DNA of 64,000 bases, from the NCBI GenBank assembly GCA_047602465.1, contig JASGHF010000001.1, positions 2,046,001 to 2,110,000 on the forward strand. The letters are read 5' to 3'. The position numbers and the translations under genes are program-made. Every line of letters starts with the position of its first letter. The first letter of the stretch is position 1. Positions 38,176 to 46,681 of this stretch are shown here, one piece after another. The notes beneath the pieces are model-generated. The model searched no databases, had not been told where the DNA came from, and saw only the letters and a list, made by a program, of their open reading frames with translations. This DNA comes from JADZAI01 sp047602465. GTDB taxonomy: Bacteria; Pseudomonadota; Alphaproteobacteria; Micropepsales; Micropepsaceae.

Positions 38176-39300
38176 TTAGCCGTTGCCCGCGATCTCTGCG
38201 AGACGCCGGGCGGAGGCTTCCGCACCGTCGAGGCGGATCGCGTCCGGCGGCGGGGCGGGGCTTTCGAGCGCGGCGCGGGCGGCGGCGGCGAGGCTGCCGG
38301 GCGTGAGATCGGCCTCCGGCAGGCGGGTGAGGAGGCCCATGGCGGCGAAGCGTCTAGCGCGAATGTCCTGTTCGGGTTCGCCGTCGGACGCGAAGGGGAT
38401 GACGAGGGCGGGGGTGCCGGCGGCTATGGTTTCGGCGACCGTGTTGTAGCCGCCGCGCGAGATGGAGAGCTGTGCGCGGGCGATGCGGGCCGGGAGATCG
38501 GGCGCGGTGTGCAGGATTTCCGCGCCGAAATGGCGCGGCGCGGCGGCGATGAGCGCCTCGTGCAGGCCTTCCGGGGCGTGCTGGCCGGTGATGAAGGTCC
38601 AGGGCTGGTCGGCCAGAAGGCCACCCTGCCAGGCCGACAGCGCCGCGCGCAGCAAAGGTGCAGCATCGCCGCCGCCGCCGGCCGAAACGACGACGCCCCG
38701 GCGCTCGGGCTGCGGCGCCGCTGCGGTCGCGACATAGCCGGTGAGATAGGCCGGGACGGGGATTTCACCCGGCCAGATGTCGTTGAGCGGCGTGATGGCG
38801 GGGTCACCGTGGATGAGGACGGCGTCGTAATGCGTCCGCAGGCGATCGGCGCATTCCTCAAGGCGTCTGGCGCCGGCGGGCGGGGTGGGGACGTCGCGCA
38901 GGCTGGCGACGATTTTTGCGCCGCCTGCCTGTGCCGCTTCGATCAGCGGCAGGATTTCGCGGGCCAGCTTGCGGCGGCCGAAGGGGAAGGTCTCGGTGAT
39001 GAGGATGTCCGGGGCGCAGGCCTCCAGCGTGCCGGCGATGATGGCGGCGCGGCGCGTCCATTGCTCCTCGCTGACCGGCCAGTCCTGCGCCGTGACTAGG
39101 CTGGAATAGGTCGTGTCCCCGGCGCGGATGGCGGGGAGGGCGACGAGACGGACGGCGCCGGCGAGGCGGCCGGAGACGGGCGTGTTGCCGGACAGGACGG
39201 TCGCTTCGCCGCCCGCCGCCACGACGGCGTTGGCGATGGCGGCGATGCGGGTGAAGTGTCCGACGCCCCAGAGGTGATTGACGTGAAAGAGCGCCTTCAC
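38176..39300 (-). CDS. MurG/GT28-like glycosyltransferase
   Basis: A 374-residue GT-B enzyme. The N-terminal strand-loop GVGHFTRIAAIANAVVAAGGEATVLSGN and the C-terminal donor-binding block SRGGYNTVAETIAAGTPALVIPFASDGEPEQDIRA fit the GT28/MurG-like group. VVVSAGGGGDAAPLL is the inter-domain glycine loop. It is the last of five genes (43379 to 38176) that overlap by 4 bp each. It resembles the first gene of the run (42189-43379), suggesting a duplication. The acceptor is unknown, and context suggests cell-surface polysaccharide or glycolipid. Confidence 0.82.
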   Translation of the reverse strand: MKALFHVNHLWGVGHFTRIAAIANAVVAAGGEATVLSGNTPVSGRLAGAVRLVALPAIRAGDTTYSSLVTAQDWPVSEEQWTRRAAIIAGTLEACAPDILITETFPFGRRKLAREILPLIEAAQAGGAKIVASLRDVPTPPAGARRLEECADRLRTHYDAVLIHGDPAITPLNDIWPGEIPVPAYLTGYVATAAAPQPERRGVVVSAGGGGDAAPLLRAALSAWQGGLLADQPWTFITGQHAPEGLHEALIAAAPRHFGAEILHTAPDLPARIARAQLSISRGGYNTVAETIAAGTPALVIPFASDGEPEQDIRARRFAAMGLLTRLPEADLTPGSLAAAARAALESPAPPPDAIRLDGAEASARRLAEIAGNG

Positions 39301-39887
39301 AGACGCTTCCCGAGAAACAGGTTCGGGGCCTCAAGCTTCACATGGCCGTCAGGGAAAATGCGGAAAAGATGGGCGGCGCGCCATTTCAGCTTCATGGGCG
39401 GCTTGTCTTTCATGTCCCACCCGATGGCCAGCGAGAGCGTGGCGCGGATGATGCCCTTATGCGTGACGCCGACGGCGAAATCAGGGCCTTCGGCGGCGAG
39501 GCGGACGAAAAATGGCTGCAGTCTTTGCTGCACCTGACGCGGGCTTTCGCCGCCGGGGGCGTGGAAGTCGAGACCGGCCTCGCCGCGCGCCGAAATCCGC
39601 TGGCTGAGGGCTGAGGTGGCGGCGCGGGTGAGGCCTTCATAGGCGCCCCAGTTGGTCTCCAGCAGGCCGGGTTCGGGGCGTGGCTCGTGACCGAGAAGCC
39701 GGGCGGTCTCGACGCAGCGGCGGCGGGGCGAGGCGAGCCAGACCGCGCCGCGCAGGGCCGGGTGAGGTTCGAGCTTGCGCAGTTCGGCGCGGCCTTCGGG
39801 CGACAAGGGCACATCGGCGTGGCCCTGAAAGCGGCCCTCCTCGTTCCAGGCGGTGGCTCCGTGGCGGATGAAGGCGATGAGAGTCAT
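39297..39887 (-). CDS. Histidine phosphatase family protein
   Basis: A 196-residue phosphoglycerate-mutase-like enzyme. The catalytic His lies in FIRHGATAWNEEGRFQGHADVPLSPEG (RHG at residues 8-10). The second conserved His is in VGVTHKGIIRA. Such enzymes remove phosphate from sugars, nucleotides or cofactors. Here, between two glycosyltransferases with 4-bp overlaps on both sides, a sugar-phosphate or polyprenyl-linked substrate is plausible but not shown. Confidence 0.83.
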   Translation of the reverse strand: MTLIAFIRHGATAWNEEGRFQGHADVPLSPEGRAELRKLEPHPALRGAVWLASPRRRCVETARLLGHEPRPEPGLLETNWGAYEGLTRAATSALSQRISARGEAGLDFHAPGGESPRQVQQRLQPFFVRLAAEGPDFAVGVTHKGIIRATLSLAIGWDMKDKPPMKLKWRAAHLFRIFPDGHVKLEAPNLFLGKRL

Positions 39888-40975
39888 GGGTCAAGAGGCC
39901 CAAGAATGCTGCGGAGGCGGGCTGCAGCATGGGTGATGTCGCGCTCGCCGTGGACGAATTCGGCGGCGACCTCGCCCATGATGTCGCGGGTCTGACGGTT
40001 CATCAGGAGGATGCGGAGCGACTGGGCGAGGGCTTCGGCGTCACCGGCCGGGGTGAGGAGGCCGCCGCGCCCCTGCTCGACGACGGCGGGAACGCCGGCG
40101 GTGTCGCAGGCGGCGACGGGCAGTCCGCTCGCCTGCGCTTCCAGATAGGACAGGCCGTACGCTTCCTTCAGGCCCGGCCAGAGATAGAGATCGGCGCGGG
40201 CATAGAGATTGGGCATGGCATCGGGCGGGACGGCGCCCATGAAGGTGATGCGGTCCCTGGGGAAATTGGCGAAGGCGGCCTTGGCCTCGGCTTCGCCCTC
40301 GCCGCCGCCCGCGACGACATAGAACCATTTGAGGTCGGCGATGCGGGCGAGCGCCGCTGCGATCAGCGGGAAGTTCGCGAGTTTCTTGCCCGGGCGCAGC
40401 ATGGCGGTGGTGAGAATGAGCGGTGTGAGGCCGCTTTTGCGCGGAATGTTTTTGAAACGCGCCGTGTCGATGAAGGGCGGGAGGCGATGCAGGCGCTCTG
40501 CGGGCACGATCTGCTGCAGCATGGCGGCGTCGTGATCCGTCATGGCGATCACGGCGTCGGCGGATTCGAGCGCCGATCTTGCTGCAGCATAAGGTGCAGC
40601 AAAATCGCCGGTGGCGCGCTTGGGCGCGTGGCTCGCCTCGACGATCACATAGGGGATGCCGAGCGCCTTCGTGACGTGCGGGCCGAGATGATCGGGCGAT
40701 TTGTAGTAGGTGAGATAGGTGATCCAGAGCGCGGGCGGGTTGGCGGCGTGGGCCGCAATCAGGCGCGGAATCTCGGCCTTTGCGGCCTCGGCAATGGCCG
40801 ATTGCTGCGCAGCATCGCCTTTGCCTTCATAGGCGCGAAGCTGCGAGGCGGGTTCGGTTCCGATGCCGATCCGTTCGAGGGCGCGCGACAGCAGCCCCGT
40901 CATGGCGCGGTCGCCGGAGGGCGGTGCGCCGGGGGCCGGTGGGTTCATCGGGGCGTAGAGCAAAGCGCGTTTCAT
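39884..40975 (-). CDS. GT4-family glycosyltransferase
   Basis: A 363-residue GT-B glycosyltransferase. The N-terminal acceptor domain begins MKRALLYAPMNPPAPGAPPSGDR. The C-terminal donor domain shows YLWPGLKEAYGLSYLEAQASGLPVAACDTAGVPAVVEQGRGGLL, which is the EX7E-type motif and the nucleotide-sugar-binding region of GT4. It uses an activated sugar donor, but the donor is unknown. It overlaps its neighbours by 4 bp in the five-gene run. Confidence 0.87.
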   Translation of the reverse strand: MKRALLYAPMNPPAPGAPPSGDRAMTGLLSRALERIGIGTEPASQLRAYEGKGDAAQQSAIAEAAKAEIPRLIAAHAANPPALWITYLTYYKSPDHLGPHVTKALGIPYVIVEASHAPKRATGDFAAPYAAARSALESADAVIAMTDHDAAMLQQIVPAERLHRLPPFIDTARFKNIPRKSGLTPLILTTAMLRPGKKLANFPLIAAALARIADLKWFYVVAGGGEGEAEAKAAFANFPRDRITFMGAVPPDAMPNLYARADLYLWPGLKEAYGLSYLEAQASGLPVAACDTAGVPAVVEQGRGGLLTPAGDAEALAQSLRILLMNRQTRDIMGEVAAEFVHGERDITHAAARLRSILGPLDP

Positions 40976-42192
40976 GCTGCAGCCATGTCCTGCAGCATTT
41001 TTGCGATGGCGTCGGCGGTGGGGCTTGCCGAGAAGTCGCTGGTGACGCGGGCGCGGCCGGCCTTCCCCATGGCGATGCGGCGGGCGGGATCGGTGATGAG
41101 GGCGGCCAGCGCGGCGGCGATGGCGCCGGCGTCGCCCGCCGGGGCGATGAGGCCGTTGGTTCCGCTGGTGATGAGTTCGGTGACGCCGCCGGTGGGGGTG
41201 GCGACGACGGCGAGGGACTGGCTCTGCGCCTCGACCAGCACGTTGGGGAGGCCGTCGCGGTCGCCGTCAGCGGCGATTTCGGGGGTGAGGGCGAAGAGGT
41301 CGGCGGCCTGCAATGCGGCGCGGACATCGTCTTCCGAAAGGCTGCCGCGCCAGGTGATGCGGGCCGAAATCCCCAGCGTTTCTGCCTGTTTTTTCAAGCT
41401 CTCACGCAGCGGGCCGCCGCCGATATGGGCGAAGCGCCAGTGAAGTCCGGGCGGCAGTTCTGAAAGGGCGGTGAGGAGGGTCGGATAGCCCTTTTTCTCC
41501 ACCGCGCGGCCGACCGAGAGGATGGTGACGGGGTCGGCGGGGTCCATGCCGTCACGTGGCGGGCGGGGCGCGGCCTCGGGCCAGGCGGCGAGATCGAGGC
41601 CGTGACGGCCGAGATGGGGCGGTTTTCCGGGGGAAAGAGCTGCGAGACGGGCGTGGCCGTCGGCGGTGCAGGTGGTGGCGAACCGGGCCTCTGCCAGCTT
41701 GGCGGCGAGATCCCAGTCGGGCGTCGTCCAGATATCGCGGGCGTGGGCGCTGACGCCGAAAGGAAGGCCGGTGAGGGCGGCGGTGTAGCGGGCGACCGAG
41801 CCGGGCGTGTGGATGAAGTGGGCGTAGAGCGCCCTGATATCCTTGGGCAATTCGGCCGCCAGAACGAGCGCCTGGCCGAAGCGGCGGATGCGGTTGCGGG
41901 TGCGGTCGCGCTTCCAGTCGGCGTTGAAAAGAGCCTTCGCCGCCCTGTAGCCGGGGGTCCAGCGGAGCTTCCGCCAGGCCCTGAAAACCCGGGCCGGTTC
42001 GTTGTGAAGATACTCCGGCAGATAGGTGACGGGCGCGCGGACCCGGCCGTGGACGGGGTGGGTTTTGGTGTCGGTCGGGTGGCGCAGCGACCAGAGGGCG
42101 AGGGTGAGGCCGCGCGCCTCCAGCGCCTCAAGCTCGCGGGCGATGAAGGTTTCCGAGAGGCGCGGCCAGCCCTTGAGGATGATGGCGATCAT
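40972..42192 (-). CDS. GT4-family glycosyltransferase (WcaL-like start)
   Basis: A 406-residue GT-B enzyme. It starts IAIILKGWPRLSETFIARELEALEARG, the pattern of colanic-acid WcaL and related enzymes of exopolysaccharide synthesis. The C-terminal half has VTILSVGRAVEKKGYPTLLTAL, LFALTPEIAADGDRDGLPNVLVEAQSQSLAVVATPTGGVTELI, and the conserved NGLIAPAGD. It overlaps the genes on either side by 4 bp. This member gives the clearest hint that the run makes an exported polysaccharide. Confidence 0.87.
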   Translation of the reverse strand: MIAIILKGWPRLSETFIARELEALEARGLTLALWSLRHPTDTKTHPVHGRVRAPVTYLPEYLHNEPARVFRAWRKLRWTPGYRAAKALFNADWKRDRTRNRIRRFGQALVLAAELPKDIRALYAHFIHTPGSVARYTAALTGLPFGVSAHARDIWTTPDWDLAAKLAEARFATTCTADGHARLAALSPGKPPHLGRHGLDLAAWPEAAPRPPRDGMDPADPVTILSVGRAVEKKGYPTLLTALSELPPGLHWRFAHIGGGPLRESLKKQAETLGISARITWRGSLSEDDVRAALQAADLFALTPEIAADGDRDGLPNVLVEAQSQSLAVVATPTGGVTELITSGTNGLIAPAGDAGAIAAALAALITDPARRIAMGKAGRARVTSDFSASPTADAIAKMLQDMAAA

Positions 42193-43379
42193 TGCGCCAG
42201 CCAGAGACCGGCGAGGCGCACCATTTCGTCAAGGCCGTCCATCATGCCGGGCTTGAGCGCGGCAGAGGGGCGGGGCTGGCGCATCACGCCCTTGATGGTT
42301 TCCGCCATGACGGCGATGTCGCGGGTGCCGCCCTGTTCGGCGGGGTCTTCCAGCATCCGGGCGAGGCCGAGTTCCTGCGCCCGCGCGGCGCGTATCCACT
42401 GTTCGCGGCGGGGCTTTTCGCGCGGCACGATGACGGCGGGTTTGTCGAAGGAGAGGATCTCGCAGAACGTGTTGTAGCCGCCCATGGCGATGACGCCGCC
42501 GGCGCGTTCCACGATGCGCTCCATTTCCGCGTCGAAGACGGTGGCCGACACTTCGGGCAGCGCGGCGGCGCGGGCGAGAAAGCCCTCCTGATGGGCGGGG
42601 TCCATGAAGGGGCCGAGGACGAAGACGGCGGGCGGCAGGTCGTCGCCGAAATGCTCATAGGCCGCGAGCGCCCAGTCGATCAGGCCCTCGCCGTCGCCGC
42701 CGCCGCCGGTGGTGACGAGGACATAGGGCGTGTCGGGAAGGGGCGTGCGGGGCTGGCCGCGCCCGATGGCGGCGGTGTCGCGGCGGAGATAGCCCGTATA
42801 GCGGGTGCGGGCGTCGAGGCCGGGCGGCAGTGTGAGGCCGGCGAGGGGGTCGAAGATGTCCCTGACGCCATAGATCCAGATCTCGTCATAGAGATCGGCG
42901 AGCGCCGGGCCGACATTCTTGCGCGCCCATTCCTGGTCGAGCGCCTCGGCGTCGTCCAGCACGTCGCGCAGTCCCAGCACAATGCGGGTGCCGGCGTCTT
43001 TCGCGGCGCGAAGGGTCTGGGTGAGTTCGCCCCGGAGGCCGAGCGGTTCCTTGTCGACGATCAGGAGGTCGGGCCGGAAGACGCGGGCGGTCTCCTCGAT
43101 GATCTCGGCCCGGAGGCGGAAGGCATCGGCGGTTTCGACCGTCAGCTTGGTCGGGGTGTAGGCGCCGTCGCGCAGCTTGATGACGCCCGGGACGCGGACG
43201 AAATCGACCCGCTCGGGGAACTCGAAGGCGCCGATAATGGGCGAGCCGGAGATGATGAGCGTGGTGAGATCGGGCCGGGCAGCCGTCAGCGCCCCGCCCA
43301 GCGCCCGGCAGCGCCGCAGATGGCCCAATCCGAAACTGTCATGGCTGTAGAGAAGGACGCGGGCAGGCGGCGGCGTCAC
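42189..43379 (-). CDS. MurG/GT28-like glycosyltransferase, first of the run
   Basis: A 396-residue GT-B enzyme. The start VLLYSHDSFGLGHLRRCRALGGALTAARP is the glycine-rich loop of GT28-like enzymes, and the donor site block AMGGYNTFCEILSFDKPAVIVPREKPRREQWIRA matches that of the paralogue at 38176-39300. YVLVTTGGGGDGEGLIDW is the central glycine loop. It is the first gene of the five-gene run. The 183-bp gap before it is shared with the divergent exporter gene and must contain both promoters. Confidence 0.84.
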   Translation of the reverse strand: MTPPPARVLLYSHDSFGLGHLRRCRALGGALTAARPDLTTLIISGSPIIGAFEFPERVDFVRVPGVIKLRDGAYTPTKLTVETADAFRLRAEIIEETARVFRPDLLIVDKEPLGLRGELTQTLRAAKDAGTRIVLGLRDVLDDAEALDQEWARKNVGPALADLYDEIWIYGVRDIFDPLAGLTLPPGLDARTRYTGYLRRDTAAIGRGQPRTPLPDTPYVLVTTGGGGDGEGLIDWALAAYEHFGDDLPPAVFVLGPFMDPAHQEGFLARAAALPEVSATVFDAEMERIVERAGGVIAMGGYNTFCEILSFDKPAVIVPREKPRREQWIRAARAQELGLARMLEDPAEQGGTRDIAVMAETIKGVMRQPRPSAALKPGMMDGLDEMVRLAGLWLAQ

Positions 43380-43472
43380 ACGGGCGCTCCGGAGAATGGC
43401 GGGACGGCGCGACTTTGCATGGTGCGGCGCGGCTTGTCAGCCGCCGGGTGGGGAGGCGGTCGTCTCCACACC

Positions 43473-43500
43473 TGTCATACCCGTGCAGGCGGGCATGACA
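43473..43500. repeat. Palindromic intergenic repeat
   Basis: TGTCATACCCG and CGGGCATGACA form an imperfect inverted repeat with loop TGCAGG, of the GTCATxCCCG type common between genes in Alphaproteobacteria. It sits in the divergent gap between the glycosyltransferase run and the exporter, so it could also affect expression. Confidence 0.55.
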
Positions 43501-43562
43501 ATCCTGGCTGTGTGACTGCTGCGCCTTGCGTGTCCCTGTCCTGACCCCTAACCATCGGCGCG

Positions 43563-46193
43563 ATGGAGCGGCGGCTTTTTTCCTATATCTGGCGGCACAG
43601 CCTGAACGAGCAATTGCGCGTTCTGGCACTGATCGTCGTGTCGCTGCCGTTCTATTTCTTTGCGCTGAACCTGCCCAAGCTGATCGTCAACGGGCCGCTG
43701 CAGGGCGAGGGCTTCGAGGGCGGCGCGTCGCGGACCTATTTCACGGTGCCGCTGCCCGACTGGCTGGGCGGCGGGCAGATGTTCGACGGGCTCAGCCTGG
43801 ACCAGATGAGCGCGCTGTTCGCGCTGTCGTTCACGTTTCTCGGCCTCGTCTGCGTCAACGGGCTTTTCAAATACCGCATCAACGTGATGAAGGGCCGGAT
43901 GGGCGAGCGGCTGCTGCGCCGCCTCCGCTATGAACTGGTCGACCGGGTGCTGCGCTTCCTGCCCTCAAGGCTGAAGCGCACGAAGCCCGCCGAAGTGGCC
44001 TCCATGGTGAAGGACGAGGTGGAGCCGCTGGGCGGGTTCGTCGGCGAGGCCTTCGCGACGCCCGCATATCTCGGCGGGCAGGCGCTGACCGCCGTCGTCT
44101 TCATCCTGCTGCAGAACGTGCTGCTGGGAATGGTGGCGGTGGGCGTCGTGTCGATCCAGGCGTTCCTGATCCCGTATCTGCGAAAGCCCATCCTGGCGCT
44201 GGGGCGGCAGCGCCAGCTGACGGCGCGCGAATTGTCGGGCCGGGTCGCCGAGATCGTCGATGCGGCCGCGGACATCCAGGCGAACGACACGTCCAACTGG
44301 GAGCGCGCCGACATCACGCGGCGGCTGGGGCGGATCTACGACATCCGGTACGAGATCTATCGCCGGAAGTTCTTCGTCAAATTCCTGAACAACTTCCTCG
44401 CGCAGGTGACGCCGTTCTTCTTCTACGCGGTCGGCGGCTACTACATGATCATGGGCGATCTCTCGATCGGTGCGCTGGTCGCGGTGATCGCCGCCTACAA
44501 GGATCTGCCGGGGCCGATCAAGGAACTGCTCGACTGGTATCTGGAGAAGCAGGACGCGCAGATCAAATACGAGCAGGTGATCGAGCAGTTCGGGGCCGAG
44601 ACGCTGATCGAGCCGCATCTGCACGAGCCGCACGATCCGCCGCCGCTGGAGCATGGCATCGAAGTGCGCGAGGCGACGGTCGCCGACGATACCGGCGCGC
44701 GGTTGCTGGACGCGGTGAGTTTCGATGTGCCGGCGCGCGCGCATGTGGCGCTGGCCGGTCCGCCCGGCGGCGGCAAGGAAGCGGCGGCGGCGCTGATCGC
44801 GCGGCAGGCGACGGTGCGGTCGGGCAAGGTGCTGCTGGACGGGCAGGCGATCGACAGCCTGCCGCAGGCGGCGACCGGGCGGCGCATCGCCTATGTCGGC
44901 CAGGAGGCCTATGTCTTCGGCGCGAGCCTGAAGGACAATCTTCTATATGGCCTGAGGAACCAGCCGCGCCGTCCGCGCGACCGGAACGGGCCGGAGGCGC
45001 TGAAGGCCCGCCTGCGGCATGACGAGGACGCGCGCGCCGGGAACGCGCCCTATGACGCGGAAGCGGAGTGGATCGACTACGTGGCGCTCGGCTGGGACGA
45101 CGCGCGCGGGGCCGATGCCTGCCTCATGAGCTTCATCACGCTGTCGGGAATGGAGAGCGACGTGTTCCGGTTCGGCCTGCAGGGCCGCTTCGATCCGGAA
45201 GACGCGCCGGTGGTGGCGGAGCGTCTGCTCGCCGCGCGGGCGCTGTTCAAATCGCGCGAGATGAGCGGCGATGTCGACATCGTCGAGCCGTTCGACGCGG
45301 CGCATTACAACAACCAGGCCTCGATCGGCGAGAATTTGCTGTTCGGCGTCGCCATCGGGCCGGCCTATGCGCCACAGAACCTGGCGCGCAACCGCACCGT
45401 CTCGGCGCTGCTGGAGGAGACCGGCCTCGACAAGCCGCTCTTCACGCTGGGCCGGGGCATCGCGGAGACGATGGTGGAAATCTTCCGCGGCCTGCCCGCC
45501 GACCACCCGTTCTTCGCGCAGTTCAGCTTCATCGCGGCGGCGGACCTGCCCTTCTTCGAGGCGATGCTGGCGCGGCTGTCGTCCGGCGCGCCGCCGACGC
45601 CGGAACAGCGCACGCGCGCGATGGGCCTTGCGTTCAACTATTCCGAAGCGCGGCATCGTCTCGGCCTGCTCGACGACCGGCTGCGCGCGATGCTGCTGGC
45701 GGCGAGGCTGCTGTTCAACGAGCGGCTGCCGCGGCACGAGCGGTCGAAGATCGCCTTCTACGATTCGGCCGAATACAACGAGGCGGCCTCGGTCGAGGAC
45801 AACATCCTGTTCGGTCGTATCGTCTATGGCGCGCCGAACGCGCAAGGCCGGATCGAGGAGATCCTGCAGGGCGTGATCGCCGAGCTGGGCCTGAAGGACG
45901 ACATCGCGCGCATCGGCCTCGGCTTCCACGCGGGCGCGGCGGGCAAGCGGCTGACGCCGTCGCAGCGCCAGCGTCTGGCGCTTGCGCGCGCGCTGGTGAA
46001 GAACCCCGACATGCTGGTCGTCAACGGCGCGCTGGCCGTGCTGGACCCGCAGGCGCAGGCCGACATTCTGAAGAAAGTGATCGAGGCGCGCGCCGGGCGC
46101 GGCCTCGTGTGGACGCTGACGCCCGGGCAGGACAGCACGCCGTTCGACCGCGTGATCGCGTTCGAGCATGGCCGCGTGGCCGGGATGGGATGA
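43563..46193 (+). CDS. ABC exporter with a degenerate, enlarged nucleotide-binding domain
   Basis: An 876-residue protein. The first half is a type IV exporter transmembrane domain with about six helices (for example LALIVVSLPFYFFALNL at residues 20-36 and VVFILLQNVLLGMVAVGVV near 180). The ATPase half is abnormal: Walker A is GPPGGGKE (residues 399-406, Glu after Lys), the signature is LTPSQ (797-801), and Walker B is MLVVNG (817-822), lacking the Asp-Glu pair. Walker A to signature is 392 residues instead of about 115. A block ASLKDNLLYG near the Q-loop (454-463) recurs at 586-595 and 742-751. It probably exports the product of the divergent glycosyltransferases. Confidence 0.88.
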   Translation: MERRLFSYIWRHSLNEQLRVLALIVVSLPFYFFALNLPKLIVNGPLQGEGFEGGASRTYFTVPLPDWLGGGQMFDGLSLDQMSALFALSFTFLGLVCVNGLFKYRINVMKGRMGERLLRRLRYELVDRVLRFLPSRLKRTKPAEVASMVKDEVEPLGGFVGEAFATPAYLGGQALTAVVFILLQNVLLGMVAVGVVSIQAFLIPYLRKPILALGRQRQLTARELSGRVAEIVDAAADIQANDTSNWERADITRRLGRIYDIRYEIYRRKFFVKFLNNFLAQVTPFFFYAVGGYYMIMGDLSIGALVAVIAAYKDLPGPIKELLDWYLEKQDAQIKYEQVIEQFGAETLIEPHLHEPHDPPPLEHGIEVREATVADDTGARLLDAVSFDVPARAHVALAGPPGGGKEAAAALIARQATVRSGKVLLDGQAIDSLPQAATGRRIAYVGQEAYVFGASLKDNLLYGLRNQPRRPRDRNGPEALKARLRHDEDARAGNAPYDAEAEWIDYVALGWDDARGADACLMSFITLSGMESDVFRFGLQGRFDPEDAPVVAERLLAARALFKSREMSGDVDIVEPFDAAHYNNQASIGENLLFGVAIGPAYAPQNLARNRTVSALLEETGLDKPLFTLGRGIAETMVEIFRGLPADHPFFAQFSFIAAADLPFFEAMLARLSSGAPPTPEQRTRAMGLAFNYSEARHRLGLLDDRLRAMLLAARLLFNERLPRHERSKIAFYDSAEYNEAASVEDNILFGRIVYGAPNAQGRIEEILQGVIAELGLKDDIARIGLGFHAGAAGKRLTPSQRQRLALARALVKNPDMLVVNGALAVLDPQAQADILKKVIEARAGRGLVWTLTPGQDSTPFDRVIAFEHGRVAGMG

Positions 46194-46202
46194 GGTGAAG
46201 AT

Positions 46203-46676
46203 ATGAGCATCATCGACGAGGTCGAGGCGCTGCGGCGCATTCCTTATTTCGCGACGATGGACTCATCGAAGCTGAAGCTGCTGGCCTTCGCCAGCCACCG
46301 GCTGCAGCTGCCCGAAGGCGGCGTGCTGTGCCGCGAGGGCGAGCCGGGCGATGCCGCCTATATCCTGCTGGAAGGCGAGGCGGCGGTGATGGTGAAGACC
46401 GACGAGGGCCATGACGTCATCGTCGCCAAGGTTCCGAAGAACACCTTCATCGGCGAGATCGCGGTGCTGCGGAACGTGCCGCGCACCGCGACGGTGGTGG
46501 CGGCCTCGGCCATCACCGCGCTGAAAGTGGACAAGGACGCATTCTTCCAGCTGCTGCGCGACGTGCCGCAATTCGCGTTCGAGGTGATGCGCGAACTGGC
46601 CGAGCGGCTGGAGGATACGACGGAGCGTCTGCGCGAGGCGCAGGGGCGTCTGGATTCGGCCGGGCTGGGGAACTGA
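46203..46676 (+). CDS. Cyclic-nucleotide-binding-domain protein, stand-alone
   Basis: A 157-residue protein made of one cNMP-binding domain: the beta roll GGVLCREGEPGDAAYILLEGEAAVMV, the phosphate-binding cassette FIGEIAVLRNVPRTATVVA with its Glu and Arg-Thr, and a C-terminal helix (FEVMRELAERLEDTTERLRE). It has no DNA-binding helix-turn-helix, unlike CRP. It starts 9 bp after the exporter gene, so it may regulate that transporter or its partners by binding cAMP, cGMP or another ligand. The function is unproven. Confidence 0.85.
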   Translation: MSIIDEVEALRRIPYFATMDSSKLKLLAFASHRLQLPEGGVLCREGEPGDAAYILLEGEAAVMVKTDEGHDVIVAKVPKNTFIGEIAVLRNVPRTATVVAASAITALKVDKDAFFQLLRDVPQFAFEVMRELAERLEDTTERLREAQGRLDSAGLGN

Positions 46677-46681
46677 CGCAT

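Noticed and set aside
39910..41000. Repeated CTGCAGCA strings in a glycosyltransferase gene
   Set aside because: They are explained by codons for Leu, Gln and Ala runs. No regular spacing was seen.
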